Position numbers and translations under genes: made by a program
Notes under the pieces: model-generated
What the model was told of the DNA's origin: nothing
Seen by the model: only the letters and a program-made list of their open reading frames with translations
The model's database searches: none
Origin: Ruminococcus sp. AF31-8BH
GTDB taxonomy: Bacteria; Bacillota; Clostridia; Lachnospirales; Lachnospiraceae
Assembly: GCF_003460605.1 (NCBI RefSeq)
Contig: NZ_QTVN01000017.1
Coordinates: 1 to 64,000, forward strand
Length of the DNA: 64,000 bases
Direction of reading: 5' to 3'
Part shown: positions 32,138 through 41,211 of the stretch, piece by piece
Layout: every line of letters starts with the position of its first letter
How positions within the stretch are numbered: the first letter of the stretch is position 1

Positions 32138-32202
32138 ACTTTAACAAAGGAATCTCTATTCAATCTCTAAATATTATAACATGGCCCATTCCTGTTCTGC
32201 AA
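32138..32202 (-). promoter_or_regulatory. Response-regulator box and promoter of the binding-protein gene
   Basis: At 32149-32172 lies GGAATCTCTATT-N3-TCTCTAAAT, identical to the box at 26936-26959 in 21 of 24 positions. Six bases away is an extended -10 on the minus strand (TG-N-TAAAGT, -10 at 32138-32143), the same geometry as at the permease operon. A second possible promoter, -35 TTGCAG (32197-32202), 18 bases, -10 TATAAT (32173-32178), would place the box over its start site. Which is used cannot be told. Confidence 0.65.
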
Positions 32203-32262
32203 AAGCTTTAACGAGACAGCAGGCCGCAGAACGCAGCATATGAAAAACCTCCGATGCAAAAC

Positions 32263-32313
32263 AAGAAGCAGCCAGAACACGAATCCTCTCATTCACATTT
32301 CTGACTGCTTCTT
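32263..32313 (-). terminator. Terminator of the MacB-like operon
   Basis: Stem AAGAAGCAG (32263-32271) with CTGCTTCTT (32305-32313), extended by CAGAA/TTCTG inside. On the minus strand TTGTTTTG follows. It is about 20 bases past the permease stop. Confidence 0.75.
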
Positions 32314-32331
32314 TTAAAACAATTTTATCTT

Positions 32332-33603
32332 TTATTCACTTCTCAGCGCGTCAATCGGATTTAAGTTGGCTGCCTTCACAGATGGAAGCAGACCGAAGAT
32401 AATACCAATGAGCATAGAGAACACTACAGAACCTACAATAGCAGGAACGCTGATAGCGGTAGGCGAGCCCGCCACCTTGGATACCACCTTGGAAAGTCCG
32501 ATTCCAAGGATGACGCCGATAATACCGCCTACACTGGTCAGTACAGCTGCCTCTGTAAGGAACTGGTTCAGGATGGTCTTCTTCCTTGCCCCAATGGCTT
32601 TCTTAAGACCAATCTCCTTGGTACGCTCGGTTACAGATACCAGCATAATGTTCATAACACCGATACCGCCAACCAAAAGGGAAATACTTGCGATCCAGAT
32701 CAGCTGGGAGTTGGTGCTCTCACTCAGTTTCTGAAGATCCTGTACACGCTGCATCACATCATCCGCTTTGTATTTCAGATTACTGCTGCTGTTCGTGTTT
32801 GTACTGCTGATGGATTTGTTCAGGATCTTGGCAACTGCGGAACCAGCAGCACTCATATTATCAGTGCTGTCCACACGGATAATGGCATTCTCAGGCTCAT
32901 CAAATTTGTACGGGATTGCCCAGCACTTATTTGGAATCAGCACCGTTCCCATAATGCTCTCATAGTAATTGTAAAATTCATTTGGAGAATCCATATTGGG
33001 AAGACTGTCGGAAGCCTGCCGTATAACCCCTACAACGGTAAAGGGCTCAGAGCCGATCTCGATAATTTTTCCCACCGGATTCTCTCCTGGAAAGATAGTA
33101 TCTGCCGCATAGCTGTCCACCAGCGCAACCTTGCGGAAATCATCGTAATCCTGCTGTACAAAGCCTCTTCCCGAGCGCACCTGATAGCCGCAGGTATCCA
33201 GATAATTCTTGTCTACGCCATACACCTTTCCGCCGGAAAAGCTGCTGTTTTCATAGTAAACATTGCTGTTGTAATCTGTTCTGCTGTAGAAAAAGGTTGC
33301 ATTCACAACATGGTCAGCTTTCAGAACCTCGTTCTTCAGCTCCTGGCTGAGAAGCGGGGTAACGACAGAGCTGTCGCTGTAATAGTCCGCACTGTAGGCA
33401 CTGTCGCCCTGGGAAAGGGTGATATTCACCGTATTGTTGCCGGAACCGATCAGATCCTCCTTGATCTGCTCACTGGTTCCCTTGATGGTGGACACAATTG
33501 CAATAATGGATGCAATACCGATGATAATACCCAGCATTGTAAGGAAAGATCTCATCTTGTGTGACCAGATTCCCTGGAATGCCAGACGTATATTTTCAAA
33601 CAT
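32332..33603 (-). CDS. MacB-type ABC transporter permease
   Basis: A 423-residue permease with the MacB layout: helix 1 ([19 protein letters not shown], residues 18-36), a periplasmic-core-like domain of about 240 residues (including the [19 protein letters not shown] pattern), then three C-terminal helices ([51 protein letters not shown]). The [13 protein letters not shown] loop between helices contacts the ATPase. It forms an efflux complex with the ATPase at 35698-36369 and the two adaptor proteins of the operon. In Gram-positives such systems export peptides or lipids; the substrate here is not evident. Confidence 0.92.
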   Translation of the reverse strand: MFENIRLAFQGIWSHKMRSFLTMLGIIIGIASIIAIVSTIKGTSEQIKEDLIGSGNNTVNITLSQGDSAYSADYYSDSSVVTPLLSQELKNEVLKADHVVNATFFYSRTDYNSNVYYENSSFSGGKVYGVDKNYLDTCGYQVRSGRGFVQQDYDDFRKVALVDSYAADTIFPGENPVGKIIEIGSEPFTVVGVIRQASDSLPNMDSPNEFYNYYESIMGTVLIPNKCWAIPYKFDEPENAIIRVDSTDNMSAAGSAVAKILNKSISSTNTNSSSNLKYKADDVMQRVQDLQKLSESTNSQLIWIASISLLVGGIGVMNIMLVSVTERTKEIGLKKAIGARKKTILNQFLTEAAVLTSVGGIIGVILGIGLSKVVSKVAGSPTAISVPAIVGSVVFSMLIGIIFGLLPSVKAANLNPIDALRSE

Positions 33604-33614
33604 GAAATCCCTCC

Positions 33615-35693
33615 TTAACCGATGCCTGAATACGAGGTGGAATCATATCCCATAAACGTATCCAGAGAGCCTTCTTTTGTCTTCACGCCTTCCTGTGCCG
33701 TTTTGGAATATGGGAAAGCAATCTTGTCTTCCATGGATAATCCGCCGTTAATCAGCACATACATGCCGCCGTTTACATTCTGCGTCACCTTGACGATCTG
33801 TTTCTTGAGGACGCCATTTACGTCCTTATATACATAGCTGACTCCGTCCTCAGTACGGACAAAGGCCTTGGAAAGCACAATTCCCTCTGAAGCCTGTTCC
33901 TGCTTCTCAAGCTGGATGTCAACCCAGTCCCCTGCGCTTACCTGCGCCGTATCGTCTGTAATCTTGGCTGTAAAGATATAGGAAGATACATTGGGGTTGG
34001 TGTCCCCGTAATAATAATTGTTATCTCCGGACACTGCATAGTCAGACACCTGAACCACTTCCGCCTCAAACATGGCATATCCAAATTCCCCGTAGGAGCT
34101 GCAGCTGATCATAGTGCCTTCCTGAACCTGATCCAGCATAAGCTCACTGACAGTTCCCTGTACATAATAGCCGTCCTTGCTCTTTACTGCCAGGAAAGAA
34201 TCAGATTCCGAGTTGGTGCCTGTGGCAGCATCTCCAACTGTAGTCACAATACCGTCAAGCTTACTTGTGATCAGCTGTCTGCTTGCTTTCTTCTCAAGCT
34301 TGCTGATGCTGATCTCGCTCTCCTGAACGTCCAGCTCCAGGCTGGAAATCCTGTTCTTCTGAATCCGGATCGCTTCCGCACGGGTCAGGGTGGAAGTATC
34401 TCCTCCAGTATTATCACCGCCGCCGTTGTCCGGGATTTCCGGATCATCACTGCTGCCGTTGTCATAATGAAGGGCATCCTCCAGTGTGAAATCCAGTTCC
34501 ACGAAACGGTCTACCGGATTGGAAAGCAGGCTTCCCTCGATCAGGTAATAGCCTGTGCAGGACTGCTTTCTGTTCTCATAATCCGCAATGGTATCGTTCT
34601 GATGGAACTCAAGAAGATACCAGTATCCGCCTGGATGAATGAGCATGGTTCCGTCTGCATTGTAGCCTGCCATCTTATTGAGGAAGGCTCCTGTCACGGT
34701 TACCTTGCCCTTAGCGCTGGAACACAGATACAGATACGGATTCTCTTCGGTTCCCTCTCCCATAAAGGGTTCTGTATCATAATCCAGTGTCTGATAGAAC
34801 GGTTCGTCTCCATCCACAAACCCTTCATTTTTATTCAGGGAATTGTCTCCATCCTGAGTAGGATCTACGTTATTTCCATCTGAAATAAAACCATTCTGGT
34901 CGGATGCAGACGCATCGCTGCTGAATCCGCTGTCATCCTCTGTTTTTCCATAGTAGTCAGATGCAGAGGTGGAATTCCCACCTAGATCCTCACCAAGGTC
35001 TTCGCTGCCATCTGCCATATCGGAATCTGCCATTCCCAAATCTTCGCTTCCTGCATCTGTCACCTCAGCTGCAGCTTCAGCACTTTCCTGTCCGTCCCCG
35101 AAGCCATCTGCAACAGCAGCCAGCAAAAGAGGCTGCATGGCAACTGCCAGATAATGATCGGATGCGGTTACATTGGCAGATGCCATATCATCTGCACCAT
35201 CACTTCCAGAACCAGTTCCGGAATCGGAGCCAGAGCCCGAATCAGAACCGGAATCAATCAGGCTGTCCGCAGAATTGGCATCGGAATCCAGGATCGGACC
35301 ACCATTCTGCAGGCTTGTAAGACGCTTCTTTGCTGTTGCAAGATCCTGCTGCTGCTTCTGAAGCTTCAATTTGGCAATATTCAGCTCCATATCCACAAGG
35401 GTCATATCAAAGGAAATCAGCTTATCTCCCGGCTTCACCTCGTCTCCCTTGCTTACAAAAATATCCTGAATGATCATGTCCTTGTCCACCGTGATTCTCT
35501 GGGTGGCATTGGCATAAACATTTCCGCTTAACGTGTTATCGGAGCCGTAGTTCTCTCCTGCCAGATCACTGACGCTTGCCACAAGAACCTCCTTCTGGCT
35601 CCCCTTGCGCACATACAGAAGTCCGCCGCCGATGCCGGTTCCCACAAGAGCTGTGACAACCACGCCTATGATTACTTTTTTTACTTTGCCCAT
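33615..35693 (-). CDS. Membrane-fusion protein with a large insertion in its coiled coil
   Basis: A 692-residue adaptor of the HlyD/MacA type. An N-terminal helix ([24 protein letters not shown]) precedes lipoyl half 1 ([20 protein letters not shown]), then coiled-coil strand 1 (about residues 98-128). Residues about 130-436 are an insertion: D/S/G/E-rich stretches around a compact segment ([20 protein letters not shown], later [18 protein letters not shown]). Coiled-coil strand 2 ([20 protein letters not shown]) and the second lipoyl half plus barrel follow. The usual length is about 350-450. ATG 35693 has AGAGGTG upstream and lies 4 bases past the ATPase stop. It works with the permease next to it. 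Confidence 0.82.
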   Translation of the reverse strand: MGKVKKVIIGVVVTALVGTGIGGGLLYVRKGSQKEVLVASVSDLAGENYGSDNTLSGNVYANATQRITVDKDMIIQDIFVSKGDEVKPGDKLISFDMTLVDMELNIAKLKLQKQQQDLATAKKRLTSLQNGGPILDSDANSADSLIDSGSDSGSGSDSGTGSGSDGADDMASANVTASDHYLAVAMQPLLLAAVADGFGDGQESAEAAAEVTDAGSEDLGMADSDMADGSEDLGEDLGGNSTSASDYYGKTEDDSGFSSDASASDQNGFISDGNNVDPTQDGDNSLNKNEGFVDGDEPFYQTLDYDTEPFMGEGTEENPYLYLCSSAKGKVTVTGAFLNKMAGYNADGTMLIHPGGYWYLLEFHQNDTIADYENRKQSCTGYYLIEGSLLSNPVDRFVELDFTLEDALHYDNGSSDDPEIPDNGGGDNTGGDTSTLTRAEAIRIQKNRISSLELDVQESEISISKLEKKASRQLITSKLDGIVTTVGDAATGTNSESDSFLAVKSKDGYYVQGTVSELMLDQVQEGTMISCSSYGEFGYAMFEAEVVQVSDYAVSGDNNYYYGDTNPNVSSYIFTAKITDDTAQVSAGDWVDIQLEKQEQASEGIVLSKAFVRTEDGVSYVYKDVNGVLKKQIVKVTQNVNGGMYVLINGGLSMEDKIAFPYSKTAQEGVKTKEGSLDTFMGYDSTSYSGIG

Positions 35694-35697
35694 GGGA

Positions 35698-36369
35698 TCA
35701 CCTCTTTTCCTGCAGCTCACCGTCACGGATCATAACCACCCGCTTGGCATGGGCTGCGATTTCCGGATCATGTGTGATCATCAGAACTGAAACGCCCTCG
35801 TCATTCAGCTTCTGGAACAGCTCCATCACCTGCTTGCCGGACTTACTATCAAGAGCACCCGTCGGCTCATCTGCAAGCAGAAGCTTGGGGTTGTTCACAA
35901 TGGCCCTGGCAATGGCAACTCGCTGCATCTGACCTCCTGACAGCTGATTCGGCCTGAAATCCACACGGTCTGCAAGCCCCACTCTGTCAAGGGCTGCAAA
36001 TGCCCGCTCCCTTCTCTCCTTCTTTGGCACATGTGCATAGTTCAACGGCATTTCCACATTGGAAATGGCAGACTGCCTTGGAAGAAGATGAAAGCTCTGA
36101 AATACAAATCCAATCTTGTTCAGACGGATATCTGACATCTCATTCTCAGAGCATTTGCTGATGTCTTCTCCATCCAGGAAAAAGGTTCCCTTGGTTGCCT
36201 GATCCAGACAGCCGATAATATTCATCAATGTGGATTTGCCAGAACCGGAGGGACCCATAATTGCCACATATTCCCCCTCCTCCATGGAAAAATTCACATC
36301 CTTAAGAACAGGAACGGTCATTTTTCCCTGCTGGTAATCCTTATAAATTCCCTTCAGTTCAAGAATCAT
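35698..36369 (-). CDS. MacB/LolD-type ABC transporter ATPase
   Basis: A 223-residue ATPase. Walker A is GPSGSGKSTLMNIIGCLD, the Q-loop FVFQSFHLLPRQSAISNVEMPL, the signature NQLSGGQMQRVAIARAI, Walker B LLLADEPTGALDSKSG and the switch MITHDPEIA. The CLDxxTxGxxxxDG text after Walker A is typical of the MacB/LolD/FtsE family. ATG 36369 overlaps the stop of the upstream adaptor gene as ATGA. It energises the permease encoded at 32332-33603. Confidence 0.95.
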   Translation of the reverse strand: MILELKGIYKDYQQGKMTVPVLKDVNFSMEEGEYVAIMGPSGSGKSTLMNIIGCLDQATKGTFFLDGEDISKCSENEMSDIRLNKIGFVFQSFHLLPRQSAISNVEMPLNYAHVPKKERRERAFAALDRVGLADRVDFRPNQLSGGQMQRVAIARAIVNNPKLLLADEPTGALDSKSGKQVMELFQKLNDEGVSVLMITHDPEIAAHAKRVVMIRDGELQEKR

Positions 36370-37889
36370 CCTGCTGCCTCCATATCATCAGAACCGTACT
36401 GCTGTGGTTCATCCATGTTCTCATCCGTGAAGCCTTCCATATCCTCTTCTGTATAGTCCCCATCCATAGAAGAATCCTCTATGGCGGCATCCATGCTGTC
36501 ATCTGTACCGCCTTCTATGAAATCAGCGGAAGCCTCTCCGTCCATTGACTCCATGGTATCTCCATCGGAGTATGCTTCATCAGGGTACATTTCATCAGAA
36601 AGATCTCCGTCTGCACTGCTCTCCATATCCAGCATATTGGCGTAATCCTCATCTGTCATATCCGCCATGTCCTTGGTGCTCATGCCTTCCTCAAGGCTGT
36701 CTGACGGGAATGCAATACTGTCATCCTCAGTCAGACCGTCTGCAATCTCATATTCGGAAAGCTCATCATCATGCTGTCCAAGGATTACGGAACGCTTCTC
36801 CAGCCGTCCCTTGGAATCCACAGCCCATACATAAGGGTTCTCTGTGTCTGCATCTACAATGTAATAATCTCCGATCCACACGCCGGTCTTCTTGTCTTCC
36901 TGGCCCTCGTCCATCTCTATGTATACATGCTGTCCAAGCATAAGCCCGTCAGAGGAATCCAGAGTTACATAGAATGGATAGCTGCTGGAGCTTGTGGTGT
37001 CATCGCCGCTGGAACCTCCCCACATATAGCTGTTGCTATTGTTGCTGCTGGATGCACTCTGCTCATCTACAGCTCCCATAGTGCCGCGCCAGATCTGATT
37101 CTCGTCTACTCTGGAGCGCACGATCACAGCGGATCCCGGAACAACGGAATTACGGTTCTGCTCATTAACCAATCCCTTGATTCTGTAAGCACCTGTGCTC
37201 AAAATGGTAATAAATGAATTATCGGAATCAGAGCTTCCGGAATCAGAGCCCATGCTGTTGTCAAGAGTATCTCCATCTGAGCTGCCAAGCTTGCTGGTAT
37301 CAATTTTCTGGATGACGCCATCGATCTCGCTGCGCACCTCTGTATTGGTGGTGGCTGCCTGCAGATTGTCAATTTCTGCCTGCTTGCTGATCTGGTCATA
37401 TTCATTCTTCTTGAGATTCATCTTATTGGTCTCAATCTCAATGGTGTAGGAAAGCTGGCTGCTCTTGTTGGCTTTCTTCTTCTCTTTCTCAAGGGTGGCA
37501 ATCTGCTCATTCAAACTGAGCGCCTCATTCTTCAGACGGTCAAGTGCAAGCTGTGCTTCCTTTAAGCTGTCCTGGATGCTGCTTAAATCGTATTCAAAAA
37601 GCAGCTGGCCTTTCTTGACCTCGTCACCGGTTTTCACCTTTACCTCGGTAACGGTTCTGCCGTTCTCAATATTTACCTTCACAGTATCCTGAGGCTCTAC
37701 CACTCCGGCAAACCGATTCACCACACCGGAATCCTCTCCAAGCAATGTGCTGATCTTAGTCACATAAGCCACCTGCCCGGATGCGGCGGATGAGTTCGCA
37801 TAATTCTCTTTATAATAATACCAGCCGCCAGCGCCTGCCGCTCCAGCCAGTATAATAATTCCTCCGATGACAAAAAATTTTTTCTTCAT
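36366..37889 (-). CDS. Membrane-fusion protein with an acidic C-terminal tail
   Basis: A 507-residue HlyD/MacA-like adaptor, first gene of the operon. Helix FFVIGGIIILAGAAGAGGWYYY is followed by lipoyl half 1 (VKVNIENGRTVTEVKVKTGDEV), a coiled-coil hairpin (LNEQIATLEKEKKK to NEYDQISKQAEIDNLQ) and lipoyl half 2 (VRSEIDGVIQKIDTS). A short Asp/Ser/Gly insert (SDSGSSDSDNS) and a barrel region follow. The last 100 or so residues are strikingly acidic and methionine-rich (repeated MADMTDEDYANML-like and SMDGDYTEEDMEG text) with no known fold. ATG 37889 follows GGGAGGTAAC. It is the first of two adaptors for one MacB-type transporter; the division of labour is unknown. Confidence 0.82.
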   Translation of the reverse strand: MKKKFFVIGGIIILAGAAGAGGWYYYKENYANSSAASGQVAYVTKISTLLGEDSGVVNRFAGVVEPQDTVKVNIENGRTVTEVKVKTGDEVKKGQLLFEYDLSSIQDSLKEAQLALDRLKNEALSLNEQIATLEKEKKKANKSSQLSYTIEIETNKMNLKKNEYDQISKQAEIDNLQAATTNTEVRSEIDGVIQKIDTSKLGSSDGDTLDNSMGSDSGSSDSDNSFITILSTGAYRIKGLVNEQNRNSVVPGSAVIVRSRVDENQIWRGTMGAVDEQSASSSNNSNSYMWGGSSGDDTTSSSSYPFYVTLDSSDGLMLGQHVYIEMDEGQEDKKTGVWIGDYYIVDADTENPYVWAVDSKGRLEKRSVILGQHDDELSEYEIADGLTEDDSIAFPSDSLEEGMSTKDMADMTDEDYANMLDMESSADGDLSDEMYPDEAYSDGDTMESMDGEASADFIEGGTDDSMDAAIEDSSMDGDYTEEDMEGFTDENMDEPQQYGSDDMEAAG

Positions 37890-38197
37890 AGTTACCTCCC
37901 GTACGATAACTGGAATGTAACTGTTCAGTACCTTCACAGTTACACTGGAATTATTCTTTATATCATTTGCATTATAACAGATAGGTACATTCTCCTGTCA
38001 TCTGCATTTACCTAACTAATCATAACAGATTCTTTCCCAAAAGAAAAGCTTTCCTGGCAAACAAGGGTCTTTTTCAATGCAATTTTCACAATTTTTTCAC
38101 TCTTTTTTTAGAAATATCGTATATGTTTTAGGGATTTTTGACTTTTATACCGAAAAATGGTATAATGCACCTACTTATAATGAAAGGAAAAAACTGT
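37890..38197. promoter_or_regulatory. Divergent intergenic region with two promoters
   Basis: About 308 bases between the MacB-like operon and the lipoprotein gene. Minus strand: extended -10 TG-T-TATAAT (37971-37979), with a weak -35 (ATGACA-like, 19 bases away). The leader that follows contains a perfect 8-bp stem TGTAACTG (37916-37923) / CAGTTACA (37937-37944). Plus strand: the strong promoter at 38138-38166. I see no gene in between. Confidence 0.6.
38138..38166 (+). promoter_or_regulatory. Sigma-A promoter of the lipoprotein gene
   Basis: -35 TTGACT (38138-38143), 17-base spacer, -10 TATAAT (38161-38166). Near-consensus, 32 bases upstream of the start codon. Apparent upstream start codons of the open frame fall inside this promoter and can be dismissed. 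Confidence 0.85.
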
Positions 38198-39322
38198 ATG
38201 AAGTCAGTCAAATTTCTGCTTCCTCTTTTGCTTCTGTGTGCAGTTCTTTTTTGCGGCTGTACAGGTAAAGAAGAAAAAAAGATTGACGAAGTAGTAAAGC
38301 GGGAACTGGATCTTCTGAAGCATCTGGATTCCGACACCACACAGAAATACATTTCCTACCAGGAAATTTTCCCCGGCGACCTGGAAGACGCCGCAATGTC
38401 CTCAGATGTTGAGGAAGTTTTCTCCCTGTTTTTCCAGGATTTCGATTACAAGATTCTGGATACCTCCGTGAACCGGGACAAAGCAATTGCCAAAGTAAGC
38501 CTTCGTCTGTTTACCTTGGATGCCCGGGCACTTGCCGAGGATTTTTCCAAGGCGCTGCTGAAGCATGAAATTGCGCTGGCTGCTTCAGATGATACAGAGG
38601 ATGACCAGACCGTCACCCTGGAAGACCGGTACATGCTTCTGAACCAGCTTCTTAGCTCCAACAAATACCAGACCGTAGAACGCAACTGTAGCATCACCCT
38701 TACCGCCTCCGAAAAAAATGAGGAAACCATATGGGAGATCAAGCGTACCACCACACTGGAAAATGATCTGGTAGGCGGTCTTATGAACTATCTGTCGGAT
38801 CCCGATATTCTCTCACCTGAGGATACCCTTCTTGTGTATCTGGACACGCTGAAAAATATGTCCACTGAGGAACTGGCCAATTACCTGAATGCCGACTCTA
38901 TTGTAAGCACAGAGGATCCCAACAAGATCAGCCTTGCAAATGCCCTGGTGGAACAGGTTCATAACATTTTTAACTACAGCATCGGGGAAACCTCTGTTTC
39001 CGGCTACCACGCTTCTGTAAAGGCGGATATCACCACCTTTGACAGCGAGGCGATTTTAAACAGCTATCAGTCTCAGTTAGATGATTACCTTTCCTCTACG
39101 GATGCGGTCATCGACGGTGCCCAGAAGCGCTATAACAAATCCTACCAGCTTCTGATCGACTCCATCAAGGAGAACAAAGAAGAAAAAACAGTGACCACAA
39201 CCTTTACCCTGATCAACGACGGAGCTTCCTGGAAGCTTGAGGACGCAGGCTCTGTATTCGGACAGGCACTGTTCGGAACCTTAAGCTCCAGCCCTGTAGA
39301 AGACAGTGAAGAAGATTCCTGA
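38198..39322 (+). CDS. Lipoprotein of unknown function
   Basis: A 374-residue exported lipoprotein. ATG 38198 has AAAGGA 9 bases upstream and begins a signal peptide MKSVKFLLPLLLLCAVLFCGC with the lipobox LFCGC, lipidated cysteine at 21. The mature part is mostly helical and acidic with no catalytic motif I recognise. It has two similar-looking halves, each with TLEN or EED-type turns, and may fold as two NTF2- or DUF5105-like domains, but I would not name a family. It is monocistronic, on the opposite strand to both neighbours, with a strong promoter and a shared terminator at 39329-39371. Confidence 0.8.
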   Translation: MKSVKFLLPLLLLCAVLFCGCTGKEEKKIDEVVKRELDLLKHLDSDTTQKYISYQEIFPGDLEDAAMSSDVEEVFSLFFQDFDYKILDTSVNRDKAIAKVSLRLFTLDARALAEDFSKALLKHEIALAASDDTEDDQTVTLEDRYMLLNQLLSSNKYQTVERNCSITLTASEKNEETIWEIKRTTTLENDLVGGLMNYLSDPDILSPEDTLLVYLDTLKNMSTEELANYLNADSIVSTEDPNKISLANALVEQVHNIFNYSIGETSVSGYHASVKADITTFDSEAILNSYQSQLDDYLSSTDAVIDGAQKRYNKSYQLLIDSIKENKEEKTVTTTFTLINDGASWKLEDAGSVFGQALFGTLSSSPVEDSEEDS

Positions 39323-39328
39323 TCACAT

Positions 39329-39371
39329 AAAAAATCCCGCTCTGGCGATTCAGTCAAAGCGGGATTTTTTT
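39329..39371. terminator. Bidirectional terminator between the lipoprotein gene and aspS
   Basis: Stem AAAAAATCCCGCT (39329-39341) with AGCGGGATTTTTT (39358-39370), 16-base loop. A- and T-tracts on both sides let it serve both convergent genes. Confidence 0.92.
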
Positions 39372-39401
39372 ATAACAATCATAACATTTCTGCTGTCTTT
39401 T

Positions 39402-41198
39402 TTATTCTTCTGTCTCTTCTTTTTCCACTTCCAGTCCAAGCTCATTCAGCTGTGCCTCGCTTACGCGCTGGGGAGCCTGAGTCATCAGACAGGATGCATC
39501 TTTCACCTTCGGGAATGCGATTACGTCACGGATGCTGTCAACCTTGGCGATCAGCATAACCAAACGGTCAAGGCCATAAGCCAGTCCAGCGTGAGGCGGA
39601 ACTCCGTATTTGAATGCATCCAGAAGGAATCCGAACTGCTCATGGGCAGCTTCCGGTGTAAATCCAAGTTCCTTGAACATTCTCTCCTGAATATCATCCT
39701 GATGGATACGAACGCTTCCTCCACCGATCTCATTACCGTTCAGTACGATATCATAAGCCTTGGCACGAACTGCGCCCGGATCTGTGTCAAGAAGCGGGAT
39801 ATCCTCGTCCATCGGCATGGTAAATGGATGATGCATAGCTGTGAAACGGTTCTCCTCCTCGCTCCACTCAAGCAGCGGGAACTCAGTTACCCATACGAAA
39901 CGGTACTCGTTCTTGTCCAGAAGATCCATCTGTTTTGCAAGCTCCAGACGAAGTGCGCCAAGAACATCATAAACCAATTTCTTCTTGTCTGCTGCGAACA
40001 GAAGCAGATCTCCTGCCTTACCATCCATAGCAGCTACCAGCGCGTCCATCTCCTCATCTGTCATGAATTTGGCAAAGGAGGATTTTCTTGTGCCGTCTTC
40101 TGCGATTGCAATGTATGCAAGACCCTTTGCGCCGTAGCCTTTTGCAAATTCTACAAGCTTGTCGATCTTCTTACGAGGCATGCTTCCCTGTCCCTCAGCG
40201 TTGATACCGCGAACGCTTCCGCCGTTCTCAAGGGCACTTGTAAATACGGAGAAGCCACAGTTCTTCACAATGCCGCTTACATCATGAAGCTCCATGCCAA
40301 ATCGCATATCCGGCTTGTCGGAGCCGAAACGGTCCATAGCTTCCTGCCAGGTGATTCTCTGGATTGGAAGCTTCACATCGATGCCAAGAACTTCTTTGAA
40401 CAGATAAGAAAGGTATCTCTCGTTTACATCGATTACATCATCAACATCAACGAAGGAAAGCTCCATATCGATCTGTGTGAACTCCGGCTGACGGTCAGCA
40501 CGAAGGTCCTCGTCACGGAAGCATCTTGCGATCTGGATGTATCTGTCATATCCGGAGCACATCAGAAGCTGTTTGTACAGCTGCGGTGACTGCGGAAGAC
40601 CATAGAAGCAGCCTGGATGTACACGGGATGGTACCAGGTAATCTCTTGCTCCCTCTGGAGTACTCTTGCCAAGCATAGGAGTCTCGATTTCCAGGAATCC
40701 CTCGTTTGTAAAGAAGGACCTGGTAAGCTGCATTACGCGGCTTTTCAAGATCAGGTTTTTCTGAAGGTCCGGACGTCTTAAGTCAAGATAACGGTATTTC
40801 AGACGAACGTCCTCTTTTGTTTTGCTGTTCTCCTCAACCGGGAACGGAGGAACCTCTGCCTCGGAAAGAACACGAAGGGATTTTGCTCTTACTTCGATCT
40901 CACCTGTTGCAAGGTTCTCATTGACAGCACCGCCACGTTTCTCAACAGTACCGGTTACTGCGATTACAAACTCGCTTCTGAGCTTGCCGGCTTTTGCAAA
41001 GCCTTCCTCATCAATGGAGCCATTCTCGAAGATCAGCTGCATGATACCGCTGCGGTCACGTAAGTCTACGAAAATGATTCCTCCTTTATCTCTAGCCTTC
41101 TGAACCCATCCCATAAGGGTTACTTCACTGCCAACCATCTGTGTGGTCACTTCTGCACATCGGCAGGTTCTGTGCAGTCCCTGCATACTCTCAGCCAT
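39402..41198 (-). CDS. aspS: Aspartyl-tRNA synthetase
   Basis: Class II synthetase charging tRNA-Asp, 598 residues, bacterial type with the GAD insertion domain. The OB-fold anticodon domain is at the N-terminus (VTLMGWVQKARDKGGIIFVDLRDRSG). Motif 2 is FRDEDLRADRQPEFTQIDME and motif 3 includes GLAYGLDRLVMLIA. ATG 41198 follows AAAGGAGGCAGC and lies 13 bases after the hisS stop, so the open frame's 12 extra codons are not used. hisS-aspS pairing is standard in Clostridia. Whether it is discriminating or also charges tRNA-Asn cannot be judged here. Confidence 0.98.
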   Translation of the reverse strand: MAESMQGLHRTCRCAEVTTQMVGSEVTLMGWVQKARDKGGIIFVDLRDRSGIMQLIFENGSIDEEGFAKAGKLRSEFVIAVTGTVEKRGGAVNENLATGEIEVRAKSLRVLSEAEVPPFPVEENSKTKEDVRLKYRYLDLRRPDLQKNLILKSRVMQLTRSFFTNEGFLEIETPMLGKSTPEGARDYLVPSRVHPGCFYGLPQSPQLYKQLLMCSGYDRYIQIARCFRDEDLRADRQPEFTQIDMELSFVDVDDVIDVNERYLSYLFKEVLGIDVKLPIQRITWQEAMDRFGSDKPDMRFGMELHDVSGIVKNCGFSVFTSALENGGSVRGINAEGQGSMPRKKIDKLVEFAKGYGAKGLAYIAIAEDGTRKSSFAKFMTDEEMDALVAAMDGKAGDLLLFAADKKKLVYDVLGALRLELAKQMDLLDKNEYRFVWVTEFPLLEWSEEENRFTAMHHPFTMPMDEDIPLLDTDPGAVRAKAYDIVLNGNEIGGGSVRIHQDDIQERMFKELGFTPEAAHEQFGFLLDAFKYGVPPHAGLAYGLDRLVMLIAKVDSIRDVIAFPKVKDASCLMTQAPQRVSEAQLNELGLEVEKEETEE

Positions 41199-41211
41199 TT
41201 TGCTGCCTCCT

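Noticed and set aside
39306..40589. A 427-codon plus-strand ORF across aspS
   Set aside because: It is antisense to aspS, has no ribosome-binding site and its amino-acid text is cysteine/histidine-rich noise. The same holds for other long antisense frames, such as those at 19500-20528, 45482-46378, 46439-47308 and 52762-53850.
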